From Bacteroidota bacterium (GTDB taxonomy: Bacteria > Bacteroidota > Bacteroidia > Chitinophagales > Chitinophagaceae): a DNA stretch of 37,515 bases. The stretch lies in the NCBI GenBank assembly GCA_021824365.1, contig JAKAKY010000002.1, forward strand, positions 1-37,515, written 5' to 3'. The notes beneath the pieces are model-generated. The model was not told the DNA's origin. It worked only from the letters and a program-made list of their open reading frames with translations, and searched no databases. Of this stretch, positions 19,329 to 28,620 are shown in pieces (the stretch's first letter is position 1; each line of letters begins with the position of its first letter). The position numbers and the translations under genes are program-made.

Positions 19329-19359
19329 GCAGCCTTCTGGAAAGAAAGCTGCTTTTTTT
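19329..19359 (+). terminator. Rho-independent terminator of the small zinc-ribbon-like gene
   Basis: GCAGCCTTCT pairs with AGAAAGCTGC with a single mismatch around a GGAA tetraloop, followed by seven T. Confidence 0.9.
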
Positions 19360-19408
19360 AACCTTTCAAAACTAAAACGGAAATCATTTACCCGTTTTTC
19401 GGGTTATT

Positions 19409-19852
19409 TTATTCATTATATCTGTACCTGATACATGCCAATTGGTTGTTTTTTTGATATTCGGCAGACCATAGCGTTTCATCGTTTTTTAATAAAATAC
19501 AATTCGCAAATATATCTGCTGTTTTATTGCTAATACTGCCAACAACAACAGGATCTATATTGATTCCCCTAAAATCAAAATACGCAGGGCTCCAATTTCT
19601 GTAGAGGCTGAGTTGCTCATAATACGGTTAACCGGTAACATTCATTTTTAAAACCGCATCAACCCCTAACATTTTGGCCAACATATCAGGGTCAGTATTA
19701 AAAGCATTGTTTGCTGATAATCCTGCTGCACGTAATGACCATTGGTTTTATTTAGCGGTAGCTGCATTTCTACTAACTATGGGCTTATGTGTGCTACAAC
19801 CAGATAGCAGCGCTATTACACAAACAATGAGCATTGTAATTTTAAAATTCAT
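19409..19852 (-). pseudogene. Decayed lipoprotein gene with two in-frame stop codons
   Basis: Reading the minus strand from the ATG at 19852 gives MNFKITMLIVCVIALLSGC, a textbook lipoprotein signal peptide with lipobox LSGC, then 15 more residues to TAA at 19748-19750. The same frame goes on in protein-like sequence (NQWSLRAAGLSANNAFNT, then DPDMLAKMLGVDAVLKMNV) to a second TAA at 19628-19630, and again (YYEQLSLYRNWSPAYFDF, FANCILLKNDETLWSAEYQ) to TAA at 19409. Three protein-like blocks in one frame, split by two stops and with no frame change, argue for a recently inactivated gene. The LAKMLGVDAV segment resembles lipoproteins with a LAKxLGADAV core. With the terminator before it and featureless sequence at 19853-19964, this accounts for the longest gene-free stretch in the window. 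Confidence 0.75.
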
Positions 19853-19964
19853 GCAGGGTATTTTCTGCAAAAATGAAATGATATGACTAATCAAATTTGC
19901 ATGAACGGATGAAGGGATGTTTTCTTATATAAATGGAGTTAAGAAAAATATAATTAAAAAAAAA

Positions 19965-22900
19965 TTATGCTACACTTGTGGGAAGCGTAACGGTCTGCAT
20001 TTTTTGTAAGAAACGTAACATAGCCTGCATAGAATTAACATCATCCACCACTAATAAAAAATTTTTACCTGCCTGTTTTAGTCTGGCTTTATTGGTGCCG
20101 ATTTGTAAATAGTTTAAAATATTTTTAAATAATTCAGATTCAAAATAAGGGGATTCTGGTTTATTGATGAAATAGCAACGCAGAACATTATCTTTCAACG
20201 TCATTTTTTCAAAACCCAATGCAACACCGGCCCATCGTGCTCTAACGGTATCAAATAAATCAGTTACCTGTGAAGGCAGGTTTCCAAAACGGTCTTCCAT
20301 TTCTGTTTTAAACGCTGTTAAATCAGCCTCTGTTTCACAATTATCCAAACGGGTATATAATGAAAGGCGTTCTGTAATATTCGAAACATAATCATCCGGT
20401 ATCAGTATTTCCAAATCAGTATCAATAGTGCAATCGCTTACATAGTCATCCTGCTGAGCAATTTCTTCTTTAAACAAATCTTTAAAATTACTACGTTTCA
20501 ATTCACGCATGGCTTCATCTAAAATTTTCTGGTACATTTCAAATCCAATTTCTGCCATAAATCCACTTTGCTCACCACCTAACATATTACCGGCACCACG
20601 AATATCTAAATCACGCATGGCAATTTGAAAACCACTGCCTAAATCGCTAAACTGTTCCAGCGTTTGTAACCTTTTTCTTGAATCGGTAGGCAAGGTAGCC
20701 ATGGGTGGTGCTAACAAATAGCAAAAAGCTTTTTTATTACTCCGCCCTACCCTGCCACGTAGTTGATGCAAATCGCTCAATCCAAAATGATATGCATTAT
20801 TGATGATAATGGTATTTACGTTGGGTATATCAACACCGCTCTCTACAATATTGGTACAAACTAAAACATCATATTTCTTATCAATAAAATCAAGAATGCG
20901 TTTTTCTAATTCATGCCCTTCTAATTGTCCGTGTGCATATCCAATACTCAAATCGGGGCAGGAAGCCTGAATCAATGCTGTCATTTCAGAAAGGCCCTGA
21001 ACCCGGTTGTGTATAAAAAAAACCTGACCGCCCCGTTCGGTTTCAAAGTAAATAGCATCTCTAATAAAATCCTGATCAAATACATGCACTTCAGTTTGAA
21101 TGGGTTGGCGATTGGGTGGCGGGGTATTAATCACACTTAAATCACGTGCCCCCATTAGCGAAAACTGCAATGTTCGCGGAATGGGTGTTGCCGTAAGTGT
21201 TAAACAATCCACATTTGTTTTCAGGGTTTTTAATTTTTCCTTATGCCCTACGCCAAATTTTTGTTCTTCATCAATTACCAATAAACCCAAATCTTTAAAT
21301 TGAACATCTTTACTCAATATGGCATGTGTACCAATTAATATATCTACTTTACCTTCTGCTACACGTTGAAGCGTTTCCTTTTTTTCTTTGGATGATTTAA
21401 ACCGATTAATAAAATCGATGGTAACCGGAAAATCTTTCAAACGTTCTTTAAAGGTTTTATAATGTTGAAAAGCCAGGATGGTGGTGGGCACTAAAACAGC
21501 GGCTTGTTTACCATCAACACAACTTTTAAATGCAGCCCGAATAGCTACTTCTGTTTTACCAAATCCAACATCGCCACATACCAAACGATCCATTGGGCTG
21601 GCGCCTTCCATATCTTTTTTTACATCGGCTGTTACTTTACTTTGGTCGGGGGTATCTTCATAAATAAATGATGCTTCTAACTCTGTGTTCAAATAATTAT
21701 CGGGAGAATGTTCAAAGCCCTGACGTACTTTTCTTTCAGCATATAAACTAATTAAATCGAATGCCAGCTCTTTTACTTTGGTTTTTGTTTTTTCTTTTAA
21801 TTTATTCCAAACATCACTACCCAGTTTATTTATTTTTGGAATAGTACCCTCTTTACCCGTGAACTTTGAAATTTTATGTAAAGAATTAATATTCACATAT
21901 AAAATATCATTATCCTTGTATATAATTCTAACAGCTTCCTGCCATTTACCGTTCACTTCAATTTTTTGCAAGCCGCTAAACGTACCCACACCATGATCAA
22001 TATGTGTTACATAATCGCCCGGCTGTAGCTCACGTAAAATTTTTAAGGTAAGTGCTTTGCTTTTACTATAAGCTTGTTTTATTTTGTATTTATGGTATCG
22101 TTGAAATATTTGATGATCGGTATAACAAACTACTTTTAATTCATGATCTATAAACCCTTCATGAATACTAATAGGAACAGGCACAAATTTTATTTTGGAA
22201 GAGAGATCAGAAAAAATACTATGCAACCGTTCTAATTGTTTTGTCTGATCAGAGAAAATGTAAATGGTATATCCTTCAGTTTCAAAAGCAGAAAGGTTTT
22301 GCATCAGTAAATTAAACTGACGGTTAAAAGAAGGTTGCGCTTCTGTTTTAAAAGGGATGGTTGTTGTTGCAAAATGAGGGGCATAGCCAAACTCAATAAT
22401 ATGCCGATATTGAATTTGACGGGTAATGGTAGCAGCAGGTGTAAAATCATTTAAGCCAATTGATTTTAAAATTTTGGTATCATCTTCATCTACTTCCTGC
22501 ACAAATGCATCGTCGTTATTTTTTTGTAGAAATTGGCCTAATTCTTCTTCATGCACTTCCAGTTTATTTAAAATAACGTCCCAGTCTTTTAACCAAAAAA
22601 GAGTATTTTCATTCAAAAAATCGAACAAAGAAATTTTTTCACCTTCGTCAAATTGTGTTTCAATATTGGGTATAATACTAACCTGTAATAATTTACGTTC
22701 ACTCAATTGCGTTTCGGGGTCAAAAATCCGAATACTGTCTACTTCATTGCCAAACAACTCAATTCTGTATGGTTTTTCATTACCATATGAATAAATATCC
22801 AAAATACCACCGCGCAAGGCAAATTGACCGGGTTCATACACAAAATCGGTGTGCACAAAACCATACATCACCAACAATTCCATTAAGCTGTCGGGCTGAA

Positions 22901-23372
22901 TGGTATCATTTGTTTTAATAGATATGGTATTGTTATTGAGTGTTTTGGATTGTACCACCTTTTCGGCCAAAGCCTCCGGATAGGTAACAATAATTTTTTT
23001 GTTGCCGCCTGCAGATAATCGGGTTAACATTTCTGTTCGCAACATTACGTGCGAGGCGTTCAATAACCTGAAATTCTTTCTAACTTTAAAAGAAGAAGGA
23101 AAATAAAAAACATCTAAAGCATTGGTCAAGCTTTCAATAGCATTTAAAAAATAGGCTGCATCTTCCGCATCATTCAATACAATCAAATGATTGTACTTTT
23201 CAAGTTGAGCATGTTGGTATAATGCGCTGATAATACACTCAGGGCTACTGCCATACAATTCTGAAAGATAGATCTTCTGTGCTTGTACAGCTGGGTCAAT
23301 AAGCATCCTTTCCAACAGTTTTTTTGCCTGGGGGGTATTTCTAAATTGATCCAAAAGCACTCCTATATTCAT
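19965..23372 (-). CDS. mfd: Transcription-repair coupling factor
   Basis: ATP-dependent DNA translocase that displaces RNA polymerase stalled at lesions and recruits UvrA. The 1135-aa protein has the UvrB-like N-terminal module (VYEPGQFALRGGILDIYSYG), the polymerase-interaction domain (GDYVTHIDHGVGTFSGL), RecG-like helicase motifs (GDVGFGKTEVAIRAAF Walker A, DEEQKFGVGHKEKLK DEEQ box, LTLTATPIPRTLQFSLMG, TNIVESGVDIPNVNT, QLRGRVGRSNKKAFCYLL) and the C-terminal TRCF domain (LYTRLDNCETEADL). I take the ATG at 23372 (MNIGVLLDQF). An in-frame TTG at 23387 gives five more residues but lies inside a TACCTTTG promoter box. Confidence 0.97.
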   Translation of the reverse strand: MNIGVLLDQFRNTPQAKKLLERMLIDPAVQAQKIYLSELYGSSPECIISALYQHAQLEKYNHLIVLNDAEDAAYFLNAIESLTNALDVFYFPSSFKVRKNFRLLNASHVMLRTEMLTRLSAGGNKKIIVTYPEALAEKVVQSKTLNNNTISIKTNDTIQPDSLMELLVMYGFVHTDFVYEPGQFALRGGILDIYSYGNEKPYRIELFGNEVDSIRIFDPETQLSERKLLQVSIIPNIETQFDEGEKISLFDFLNENTLFWLKDWDVILNKLEVHEEELGQFLQKNNDDAFVQEVDEDDTKILKSIGLNDFTPAATITRQIQYRHIIEFGYAPHFATTTIPFKTEAQPSFNRQFNLLMQNLSAFETEGYTIYIFSDQTKQLERLHSIFSDLSSKIKFVPVPISIHEGFIDHELKVVCYTDHQIFQRYHKYKIKQAYSKSKALTLKILRELQPGDYVTHIDHGVGTFSGLQKIEVNGKWQEAVRIIYKDNDILYVNINSLHKISKFTGKEGTIPKINKLGSDVWNKLKEKTKTKVKELAFDLISLYAERKVRQGFEHSPDNYLNTELEASFIYEDTPDQSKVTADVKKDMEGASPMDRLVCGDVGFGKTEVAIRAAFKSCVDGKQAAVLVPTTILAFQHYKTFKERLKDFPVTIDFINRFKSSKEKKETLQRVAEGKVDILIGTHAILSKDVQFKDLGLLVIDEEQKFGVGHKEKLKTLKTNVDCLTLTATPIPRTLQFSLMGARDLSVINTPPPNRQPIQTEVHVFDQDFIRDAIYFETERGGQVFFIHNRVQGLSEMTALIQASCPDLSIGYAHGQLEGHELEKRILDFIDKKYDVLVCTNIVESGVDIPNVNTIIINNAYHFGLSDLHQLRGRVGRSNKKAFCYLLAPPMATLPTDSRKRLQTLEQFSDLGSGFQIAMRDLDIRGAGNMLGGEQSGFMAEIGFEMYQKILDEAMRELKRSNFKDLFKEEIAQQDDYVSDCTIDTDLEILIPDDYVSNITERLSLYTRLDNCETEADLTAFKTEMEDRFGNLPSQVTDLFDTVRARWAGVALGFEKMTLKDNVLRCYFINKPESPYFESELFKNILNYLQIGTNKARLKQAGKNFLLVVDDVNSMQAMLRFLQKMQTVTLPTSVA

Positions 23373-23384
23373 ACAAACAGGGTG

Positions 23385-23392
23385 CAAAGGTA
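23385..23392 (-). promoter_or_regulatory. -7 promoter element of mfd
   Basis: Minus strand TACCTTTG, an exact TAnnTTTG match, only 12 bases before the mfd ATG at 23372. It supports the ATG over the upstream TTG and implies a leader of a few bases. Confidence 0.45.
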
Positions 23393-23447
23393 TAATTTTA
23401 AAGCGGCTATACTCCTAAAAAGGAAAAGAAAAATGTTTACAAAACTT

Positions 23448-23915
23448 CTAATAAACAGCGTTATGGCTAATTTGTATGGCAATGTTGGTTACAGAATCTT
23501 TTAAAACATTTACGCGTTGAATATTGTTTTTTTCATCATAACTATTAGCATAATAATATCCATCCACTTTTGTAAACAACGAATAACTGCCAACAGGTAA
23601 AGCAATGACAAAAGCACCTTTTGCATCTGATACAGTTGAATCAACCAGGCGGGTACGGATAGCCGTATACATGGGTGATTCGTTGATGCGAATCACATCT
23701 TTTATATTGGTTAGTTTGTATATATAAATAGTAGACGAAAAAGGTTGAGGTTTTGGGCTTGGCGCATTAGGAGCAGGCATTTGATTACCGGCAACCAAAA
23801 AAACATAACCGGAAATGCCCTGTTTAATTTTTTTATTAGATATTGCTTTCTTTTCAAACAAACACGCTGAAAAAATGACACTAAAGCCAACCAGCAGAAA
23901 AAGATTTTTATACAT
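23448..23915 (-). CDS. Lipoprotein with a carboxypeptidase-regulatory-like domain
   Basis: The 155-aa product starts with a lipoprotein signal peptide (MYKNLFLLVGFSVIFSAC, lipidated Cys18). After a Pro-rich linker (MPAPNAPSPKPQP) the rest looks like a single beta-sandwich of the carboxypeptidase-regulatory-like type: ISGYVFLVAG, STVSDAKGAFVIALPVGSYS, then TKVDGYYYANSYDEKNN. Such domains are common in Bacteroidota envelope proteins and usually bind or structure rather than catalyse. It lies 60 bases upstream of mfd in the same direction, but mfd has its own promoter box. Divergent from the subtilase gene across 68 bases. Specific function unknown. Confidence 0.75.
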   Translation of the reverse strand: MYKNLFLLVGFSVIFSACLFEKKAISNKKIKQGISGYVFLVAGNQMPAPNAPSPKPQPFSSTIYIYKLTNIKDVIRINESPMYTAIRTRLVDSTVSDAKGAFVIALPVGSYSLFTKVDGYYYANSYDEKNNIQRVNVLKDSVTNIAIQISHNAVY

Positions 23916-23983
23916 AAAGCATTTTGAATGTTTAAAGTATCTAATTTAGTAAAAATAAGCTGTTCACCCAACAACACTGTACT

Positions 23984-26900
23984 ATGCTCAAAAAATTACA
24001 CCTTGCTATTGTTTTAACGCTAAGTGTTGGCAGTATTTTGGCACAAAATACCCGTTCGCCACAAGAATATCAAAAATTATCAGATGCCATTCGTGTTTCT
24101 CAAAACAATAATTTTCAAAGGGCACTACAATTAGCAAAACAAGAGGGTTGGTTTATCAGGCGGGTTACACCAACAGGAAAGGTGATTGCATTAGCAGGCG
24201 TTGATGAAAAAGATAACCCATTATACCTAAGTACCTTCAATAATACCACCGCTGCTGCCACCACCAATGCCAGCCAGCTTTGGCCGGGCGGAAGTTCAAA
24301 TTTAAACCTTTCCGGCTCATCTAATAGCGTAGCAGGGAAATTAGCTATGTGGGATGGTGGCACTCCTTTGCCCAATCATGTTGAGTTAATCGGACGAATT
24401 GTAAATCCTGATTCAGCAGCAGTAAGCGACCATGCTACCCATGTTGCCGGTACTTTAGTTGCCTCCGGCGTTAACCCCATTGCTAAAGGGATGGCTTTTA
24501 ATGCCCAAAAATTAATTGCATACGACTTTAATAACGATCAGGCTGAAATGATGGCAGCCTCTCCAAACTTGTTGCTTTCTAACCACTCATATGGATTTTT
24601 GGCTGGCTGGAATTATGATGGTACCAATTGGAGTTGGTATGGTGATACCACCATTAGCACCAGTAAGTCTTATGGATTTGGGTATTATGACCAAAGTGCA
24701 CAAATGTTTGATTCCATAGCTTATAATGCCCCCAATTACTTAATCAGTATGTCGGCAGGAAACTCCAGGAACTCAAACGGGCCGGCAGTAAGTTCAAAAT
24801 ATTTGTATAATGGTAATAGTAACAAATCTATTTACAGAACAGCTTCCATCCCTAATAACCCCGATTATGGCTCCATTGCTTATACACAGGATGCTAAAAA
24901 TATTTTAGTTATAGGTGCGGTAAATGGAATTCCGCTTGGTTATAATTACCCTGGTGATGTGGTAATGAGCAGTTTCAGCGTATGGGGACCCACCAGCGAT
25001 GGAAGAATTAAGCCCGATGTGGTGGCCGATGGGGTAAATGTAACTTCCAGTTGGGGCACTTCTACCACAGCTTATAAAACAGAAAGTGGAACTTCAATGG
25101 CAGCACCAAATGCCACCGGCTCATTATATCTGGTTCAGGAATATTATAACAAATTGCACCCAGGTAGTTTTATGCGCTCGGCTACTTTAAGAGGATTGGC
25201 CATACATACGGCTAATCAAGCCGGTACAGCACCGGGACCTAGTTATCAATTTGGATGGGGATTGTTGAATGTACTGAAAGCATCCGCAGTTATTACCTCT
25301 TCCTATAACCATGTTTCAGATACCATTATTGAAAAAACATTGAGCAATACTGTACCCTATACCATGAATGTGGTTGCATCGGGCAAAGGGCCTTTGGTAG
25401 CTACTCTAACCTGGTTAGACCCCCCTATTGCACCACTTCCCCCCTCTAACTCAGTAAACAACACTACCCCTCGTTTAATAAACGATATAGACATACGCAT
25501 TACCAATGGCAGTAATGTATATAAACCCTGGATTTTAAACCCTGCCATTCCCAGTGGACCGGCCGTTAAAGGCGATAACTATTTAGATAATGTTGAAAAA
25601 ATTAATGTGGATAGTGCTGTGCCCGGCCAGTTGTATACCATTAGCATTACCAATAAAGGTAATTTACAAAGAGGCACCCAGGCGTTTTCATTAATTGTGA
25701 GTGGCATTGGCGGAACTACCTATTGTAGTTCAGGTGCTATCAACAACACCGGTACCAGAATTGATAGTGTAGCTTTTGCAGGCATTACGAATAAAAACAC
25801 AACAACCAATACCACCTATAGCAACTTTACCAATATTACCGGCAAAATACAATCCAATCAAACCTTGCCTTTCACCATTGTATTAAATAGTTCAGATGCT
25901 ACCAATAATCCCAAAGTGGTGAAAGTGTATATTGATTATAATAGTAATGGCAGTTTTTCTGATCCGGGCGAACAAGTGGCCACCATTGTGGCTACCGGAA
26001 ATGGCACTTATACCACTAACATTACTACACCTGGAAATTTACCTGTAAATAATTTAACCCTGATGCGCATTGTTACCGTTGAAACAACAGACTCTTCAAT
26101 TGTACAACCTTGTGGTAATTATGGTTACGGAGAAACAGAAGATTACCGTATACAGATTATTGCACCTTCCAATAACTTAACATTAGCAGGTATTCTTACC
26201 CCTTCTGCCGGATCCTGTGCTGCAAACAATCAGTATTTAACTGTTCAAATATTAAACAAAGGAAGTGTTAGTGCTACTAATTTTACATTGAATGCCACCG
26301 TTAGCAATGGGGCTGCCGTTATTACCAATTTAACCGGTTTGTATACATTAACACTGGCTGCAGGCGGAACCGATACTTATATATTTCAAACACCATTTAG
26401 CACAGTTGCAGGAAATAATTATACCATCATGGCAAAAATTAATTATGCTGCCGATCAGGACACAACTGACAATACAAAAATCGCTACTATTGCTATTGCC
26501 AATGCACCTGCCGCTCCTCAAGGCACAGCAACTATTTGTGGTAGTAATACCGCTTATTTAAAAGCCACAAATGCCAACAGCAACAGTACCTACCTGTGGT
26601 ATAGCTCAGATACTGCAACCAGCCCAATTGCAGTAGGTGCCAACACTTCAACCAGTACCATTCCTGCCAATAATACCTACTATTTACAAACCGGCACTAA
26701 GGCAACCGTTGGCCCTGCTAATAAAGCAGTATATGGTACCGGAGCCTATAATGCCTTTGCAGGCAACTATGTTACTTTCCATGCTTATACACCATTAACT
26801 ATAGAAACAGCTAAAATGTATATTGGCAATGCAGGAAGTATTCAAATTACGTTAGCGAACAATTTGACCCTTAGTTCAGATGGTTCCAGTTACACTTATA

Positions 26901-27736
26901 TTCCGGTTCAGGTAGTTAATTTCAATGTGGCGGCTACCAATCCCAATCCACCATCTACTCTTCCGGGCAATGATAATACAAATGATACCGGTGCAGTATT
27001 TAATTTGAATTTGCAGGTACCGGCCGCAGGAGATTATGCTTTGATTATGCAATGCAGCAATGGAGCCAGTATTTTTAGAAACAGTGGTATCAGTGGCACT
27101 ATTTACCCAATGGGGGTTAACGGCTTGTTTATGATAACCGGGAATAGTGTACCTCCTGCATCTAATCCACAATCTTATTATTACTTCTTTTATAATGTAA
27201 AGATAAGTACGCCGGATTGTAGTGGCCCACGTACCGCCATTACGGCCAGCAGTATTGCGGCACCCACCGTTACGCAAGCAGGTGATAGCTTAATAAGCAG
27301 TAGTAATAATGGCAACCAATGGTATTTTAATAATACCCCCATTACTGGCGCTACCACCCGCTCTATAAAACCCTCTCAATCGGGTGCTTATGCTGTAATT
27401 GTTACCGACTCATCCGGATGTCAGAGAGGTTCTAATACATTTAATTATGTATTTACTGCTGTACAAAATGTAAATCCGGCTACCATTGGTTTACAAGTTA
27501 CACCTAACCCGGCCAACAGTAATTTCACCATTCGCTTTAATATGAATACACTTGGGCCGGTAAACATTGCATTGTTTAATGAAGCCGGACAGTTAATGAT
27601 GAATGAACAATATAGCAACTTCAGTGGCAGCTTTAATAAACAATACAGTTCAGCAGGTTATGCACCAGGTACCTATATTCTGCAGGTTAAACAGAAAGAG
27701 AAGGTGTATAACCAAAAAATATTAGTTGTGCACTAA
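23984..27736 (+). CDS. Secreted subtilisin-like protease with T9SS sorting domain
   Basis: Serine protease of family S8, 1250 aa. Signal peptide at residues 1-21 (cut after LAQ). The catalytic triad is visible as Asp124 in MWDGG, His150 in SDHATHVAGT and Ser371 in GTSMAAPNATG; Asn260 in SMSAGN fits the oxyanion site. After the protease come a jelly-roll P-like region (about 430-575), a GEVED domain (YIDYNSNGSFSDPGEQ to GYGETEDYRI, about 648-722), a CARDB-like domain (about 730-840), Ig-like repeats, and a type A C-terminal T9SS sorting domain (LQVTPNPANSNFTIRF to GTYILQVKQKEKVYNQKI, last ~80 residues). It is expected on the cell surface or in the medium, with nutrient proteolysis the likely role. 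Single gene with its own terminator. Confidence 0.93.
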   Translation: MLKKLHLAIVLTLSVGSILAQNTRSPQEYQKLSDAIRVSQNNNFQRALQLAKQEGWFIRRVTPTGKVIALAGVDEKDNPLYLSTFNNTTAAATTNASQLWPGGSSNLNLSGSSNSVAGKLAMWDGGTPLPNHVELIGRIVNPDSAAVSDHATHVAGTLVASGVNPIAKGMAFNAQKLIAYDFNNDQAEMMAASPNLLLSNHSYGFLAGWNYDGTNWSWYGDTTISTSKSYGFGYYDQSAQMFDSIAYNAPNYLISMSAGNSRNSNGPAVSSKYLYNGNSNKSIYRTASIPNNPDYGSIAYTQDAKNILVIGAVNGIPLGYNYPGDVVMSSFSVWGPTSDGRIKPDVVADGVNVTSSWGTSTTAYKTESGTSMAAPNATGSLYLVQEYYNKLHPGSFMRSATLRGLAIHTANQAGTAPGPSYQFGWGLLNVLKASAVITSSYNHVSDTIIEKTLSNTVPYTMNVVASGKGPLVATLTWLDPPIAPLPPSNSVNNTTPRLINDIDIRITNGSNVYKPWILNPAIPSGPAVKGDNYLDNVEKINVDSAVPGQLYTISITNKGNLQRGTQAFSLIVSGIGGTTYCSSGAINNTGTRIDSVAFAGITNKNTTTNTTYSNFTNITGKIQSNQTLPFTIVLNSSDATNNPKVVKVYIDYNSNGSFSDPGEQVATIVATGNGTYTTNITTPGNLPVNNLTLMRIVTVETTDSSIVQPCGNYGYGETEDYRIQIIAPSNNLTLAGILTPSAGSCAANNQYLTVQILNKGSVSATNFTLNATVSNGAAVITNLTGLYTLTLAAGGTDTYIFQTPFSTVAGNNYTIMAKINYAADQDTTDNTKIATIAIANAPAAPQGTATICGSNTAYLKATNANSNSTYLWYSSDTATSPIAVGANTSTSTIPANNTYYLQTGTKATVGPANKAVYGTGAYNAFAGNYVTFHAYTPLTIETAKMYIGNAGSIQITLANNLTLSSDGSSYTYIPVQVVNFNVAATNPNPPSTLPGNDNTNDTGAVFNLNLQVPAAGDYALIMQCSNGASIFRNSGISGTIYPMGVNGLFMITGNSVPPASNPQSYYYFFYNVKISTPDCSGPRTAITASSIAAPTVTQAGDSLISSSNNGNQWYFNNTPITGATTRSIKPSQSGAYAVIVTDSSGCQRGSNTFNYVFTAVQNVNPATIGLQVTPNPANSNFTIRFNMNTLGPVNIALFNEAGQLMMNEQYSNFSGSFNKQYSSAGYAPGTYILQVKQKEKVYNQKILVVH

Positions 27737-27755
27737 ATAAAACCATTTTAAAGAA

Positions 27756-27786
27756 ATGCCCCGAAAAAAATTCGGGGTATTTTTTG
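27756..27786 (+). terminator. Rho-independent terminator of the subtilase gene
   Basis: A 10-bp stem ATGCCCCGAA / TTCGGGGTAT with one G-T pair around five A, followed by TTTTTT. Confidence 0.92.
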
Positions 27787-27838
27787 CAAAAAAACTGTCT
27801 TTTTGTTTCTTACTATTATATTAGCAAAAACGAAAAAT

Positions 27839-28567
27839 ATGCAAGCCTGGCAAAAAGGAATTATTGTGGCTATTGAACCGGAAACTAATTTCACCAAAAA
27901 ATTTTTTATTCAACTACCGGAAACAGAAAACTTTGATTTTATACCTGGCCAATTTGTAACATTAGATTTGCCCATTCATGAACAGAAAAACAAAAGATGG
28001 CGTAGTTACTCTATAGCCTCAGTACCCAATGGCAGCAACATCATTGAACTGATTATTGTTTTATTGGAAAGAGGCGCAGGTACCAACTATTTATTTAATG
28101 AAGCCACCGTTGGAACTGAATTTCTTCTGAGAGGACCACAAGGCAAATTCACTTTACCCGAAAACATTGAAAAAGATATATTCCTTATATGTACAGGTAC
28201 GGGCATTGCCCCCTTTCGCTCGATGGTGCAATACATTCATCAGCATCAATTACCCCATCAAAACATTCATTTAATATTTGGTTGCAGAAAAGAAACAGAT
28301 GGTTTGTACCTGAAAGAATTAAGAACACTCAGCAAACAAGAGCCTGGATTTTATTTTCATGCCTGTTTTTCAAGAGAAACAGATATCAAAGATGAGGGAT
28401 ACCATACCGGCTATGTGCATGGCATATATGAACAATTATTGGCGAATGATAAAAAGCCTGCAGCATTTTATTTGTGCGGATGGAAGAATATGATTGATGA
28501 GGCGAAAGAACGAATTATGGCATTAGGATACGAACGTAAAGATATTCATTTGGAATTGTATGGATAA
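27839..28567 (+). CDS. Ferredoxin-reductase-like flavin oxidoreductase
   Basis: The 242-aa protein starts at the ATG at 27839 (MQAWQKGIIV). A TTG start at 27803 would add 12 residues from upstream AT-rich DNA and is unlikely. It has the two-domain ferredoxin-NADP reductase fold: FAD-binding RSYSIAS (residues 55-61), and an NAD(P) domain with CTGTGIAPFRSM (about 118-129), LIFGCRKETDGLY and the C-terminal FYLCGWKNMIDEA. No ferredoxin domain is attached, so it should pass electrons between NAD(P)H and a separate carrier or oxygenase. The C-terminus HLELYG is short. Partner unknown; a ferredoxin/flavodoxin-NADP reductase is the closest guess. Confidence 0.85.
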   Translation: MQAWQKGIIVAIEPETNFTKKFFIQLPETENFDFIPGQFVTLDLPIHEQKNKRWRSYSIASVPNGSNIIELIIVLLERGAGTNYLFNEATVGTEFLLRGPQGKFTLPENIEKDIFLICTGTGIAPFRSMVQYIHQHQLPHQNIHLIFGCRKETDGLYLKELRTLSKQEPGFYFHACFSRETDIKDEGYHTGYVHGIYEQLLANDKKPAAFYLCGWKNMIDEAKERIMALGYERKDIHLELYG

Positions 28568-28571
28568 AAAA

Positions 28572-28600
28572 ATGGCTGCTTCATTGGTTGAAACAGCCAT
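28572..28600 (-). terminator. Terminator of tig
   Basis: ATGGCTG pairs with CAGCCAT, continues past one mismatch into TTCA/TGAA, and on the minus strand is followed by seven T. It lies just downstream of tig and also after the oxidoreductase gene on the other strand, where the T run is weak. Confidence 0.85.
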
Positions 28601-28620
28601 ATATAAAATTCAACATTCAA

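Noticed and set aside
19237-19431. 64-residue plus-strand frame overlapping the small zinc-ribbon-like gene
   Set aside because: It runs through the terminator hairpin and into the pseudogene 3' end; lysine-rich artefact.
19674-19886. 70-residue plus-strand open frame
   Set aside because: Antisense to the lipoprotein pseudogene, whose signal peptide and lipobox explain the sequence better.
22426-22794. 122-residue plus-strand open frame inside mfd
   Set aside because: Antisense shadow of a strongly conserved gene, serine-rich low-complexity composition.
23373-23387. TTG start for mfd
   Set aside because: The TTG lies inside the TACCTTTG promoter box; ATG 23372 gives the usual N-terminus.
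26876-27277. 133-residue minus-strand open frame inside the subtilase gene
   Set aside because: Shadow frame opposite the repetitive C-terminal domains; no independent promoter or family signal.
27803-27838. TTG start for the flavin oxidoreductase
   Set aside because: It lies directly after the T run of the upstream terminator and adds residues unlike the family; ATG 27839 fits.
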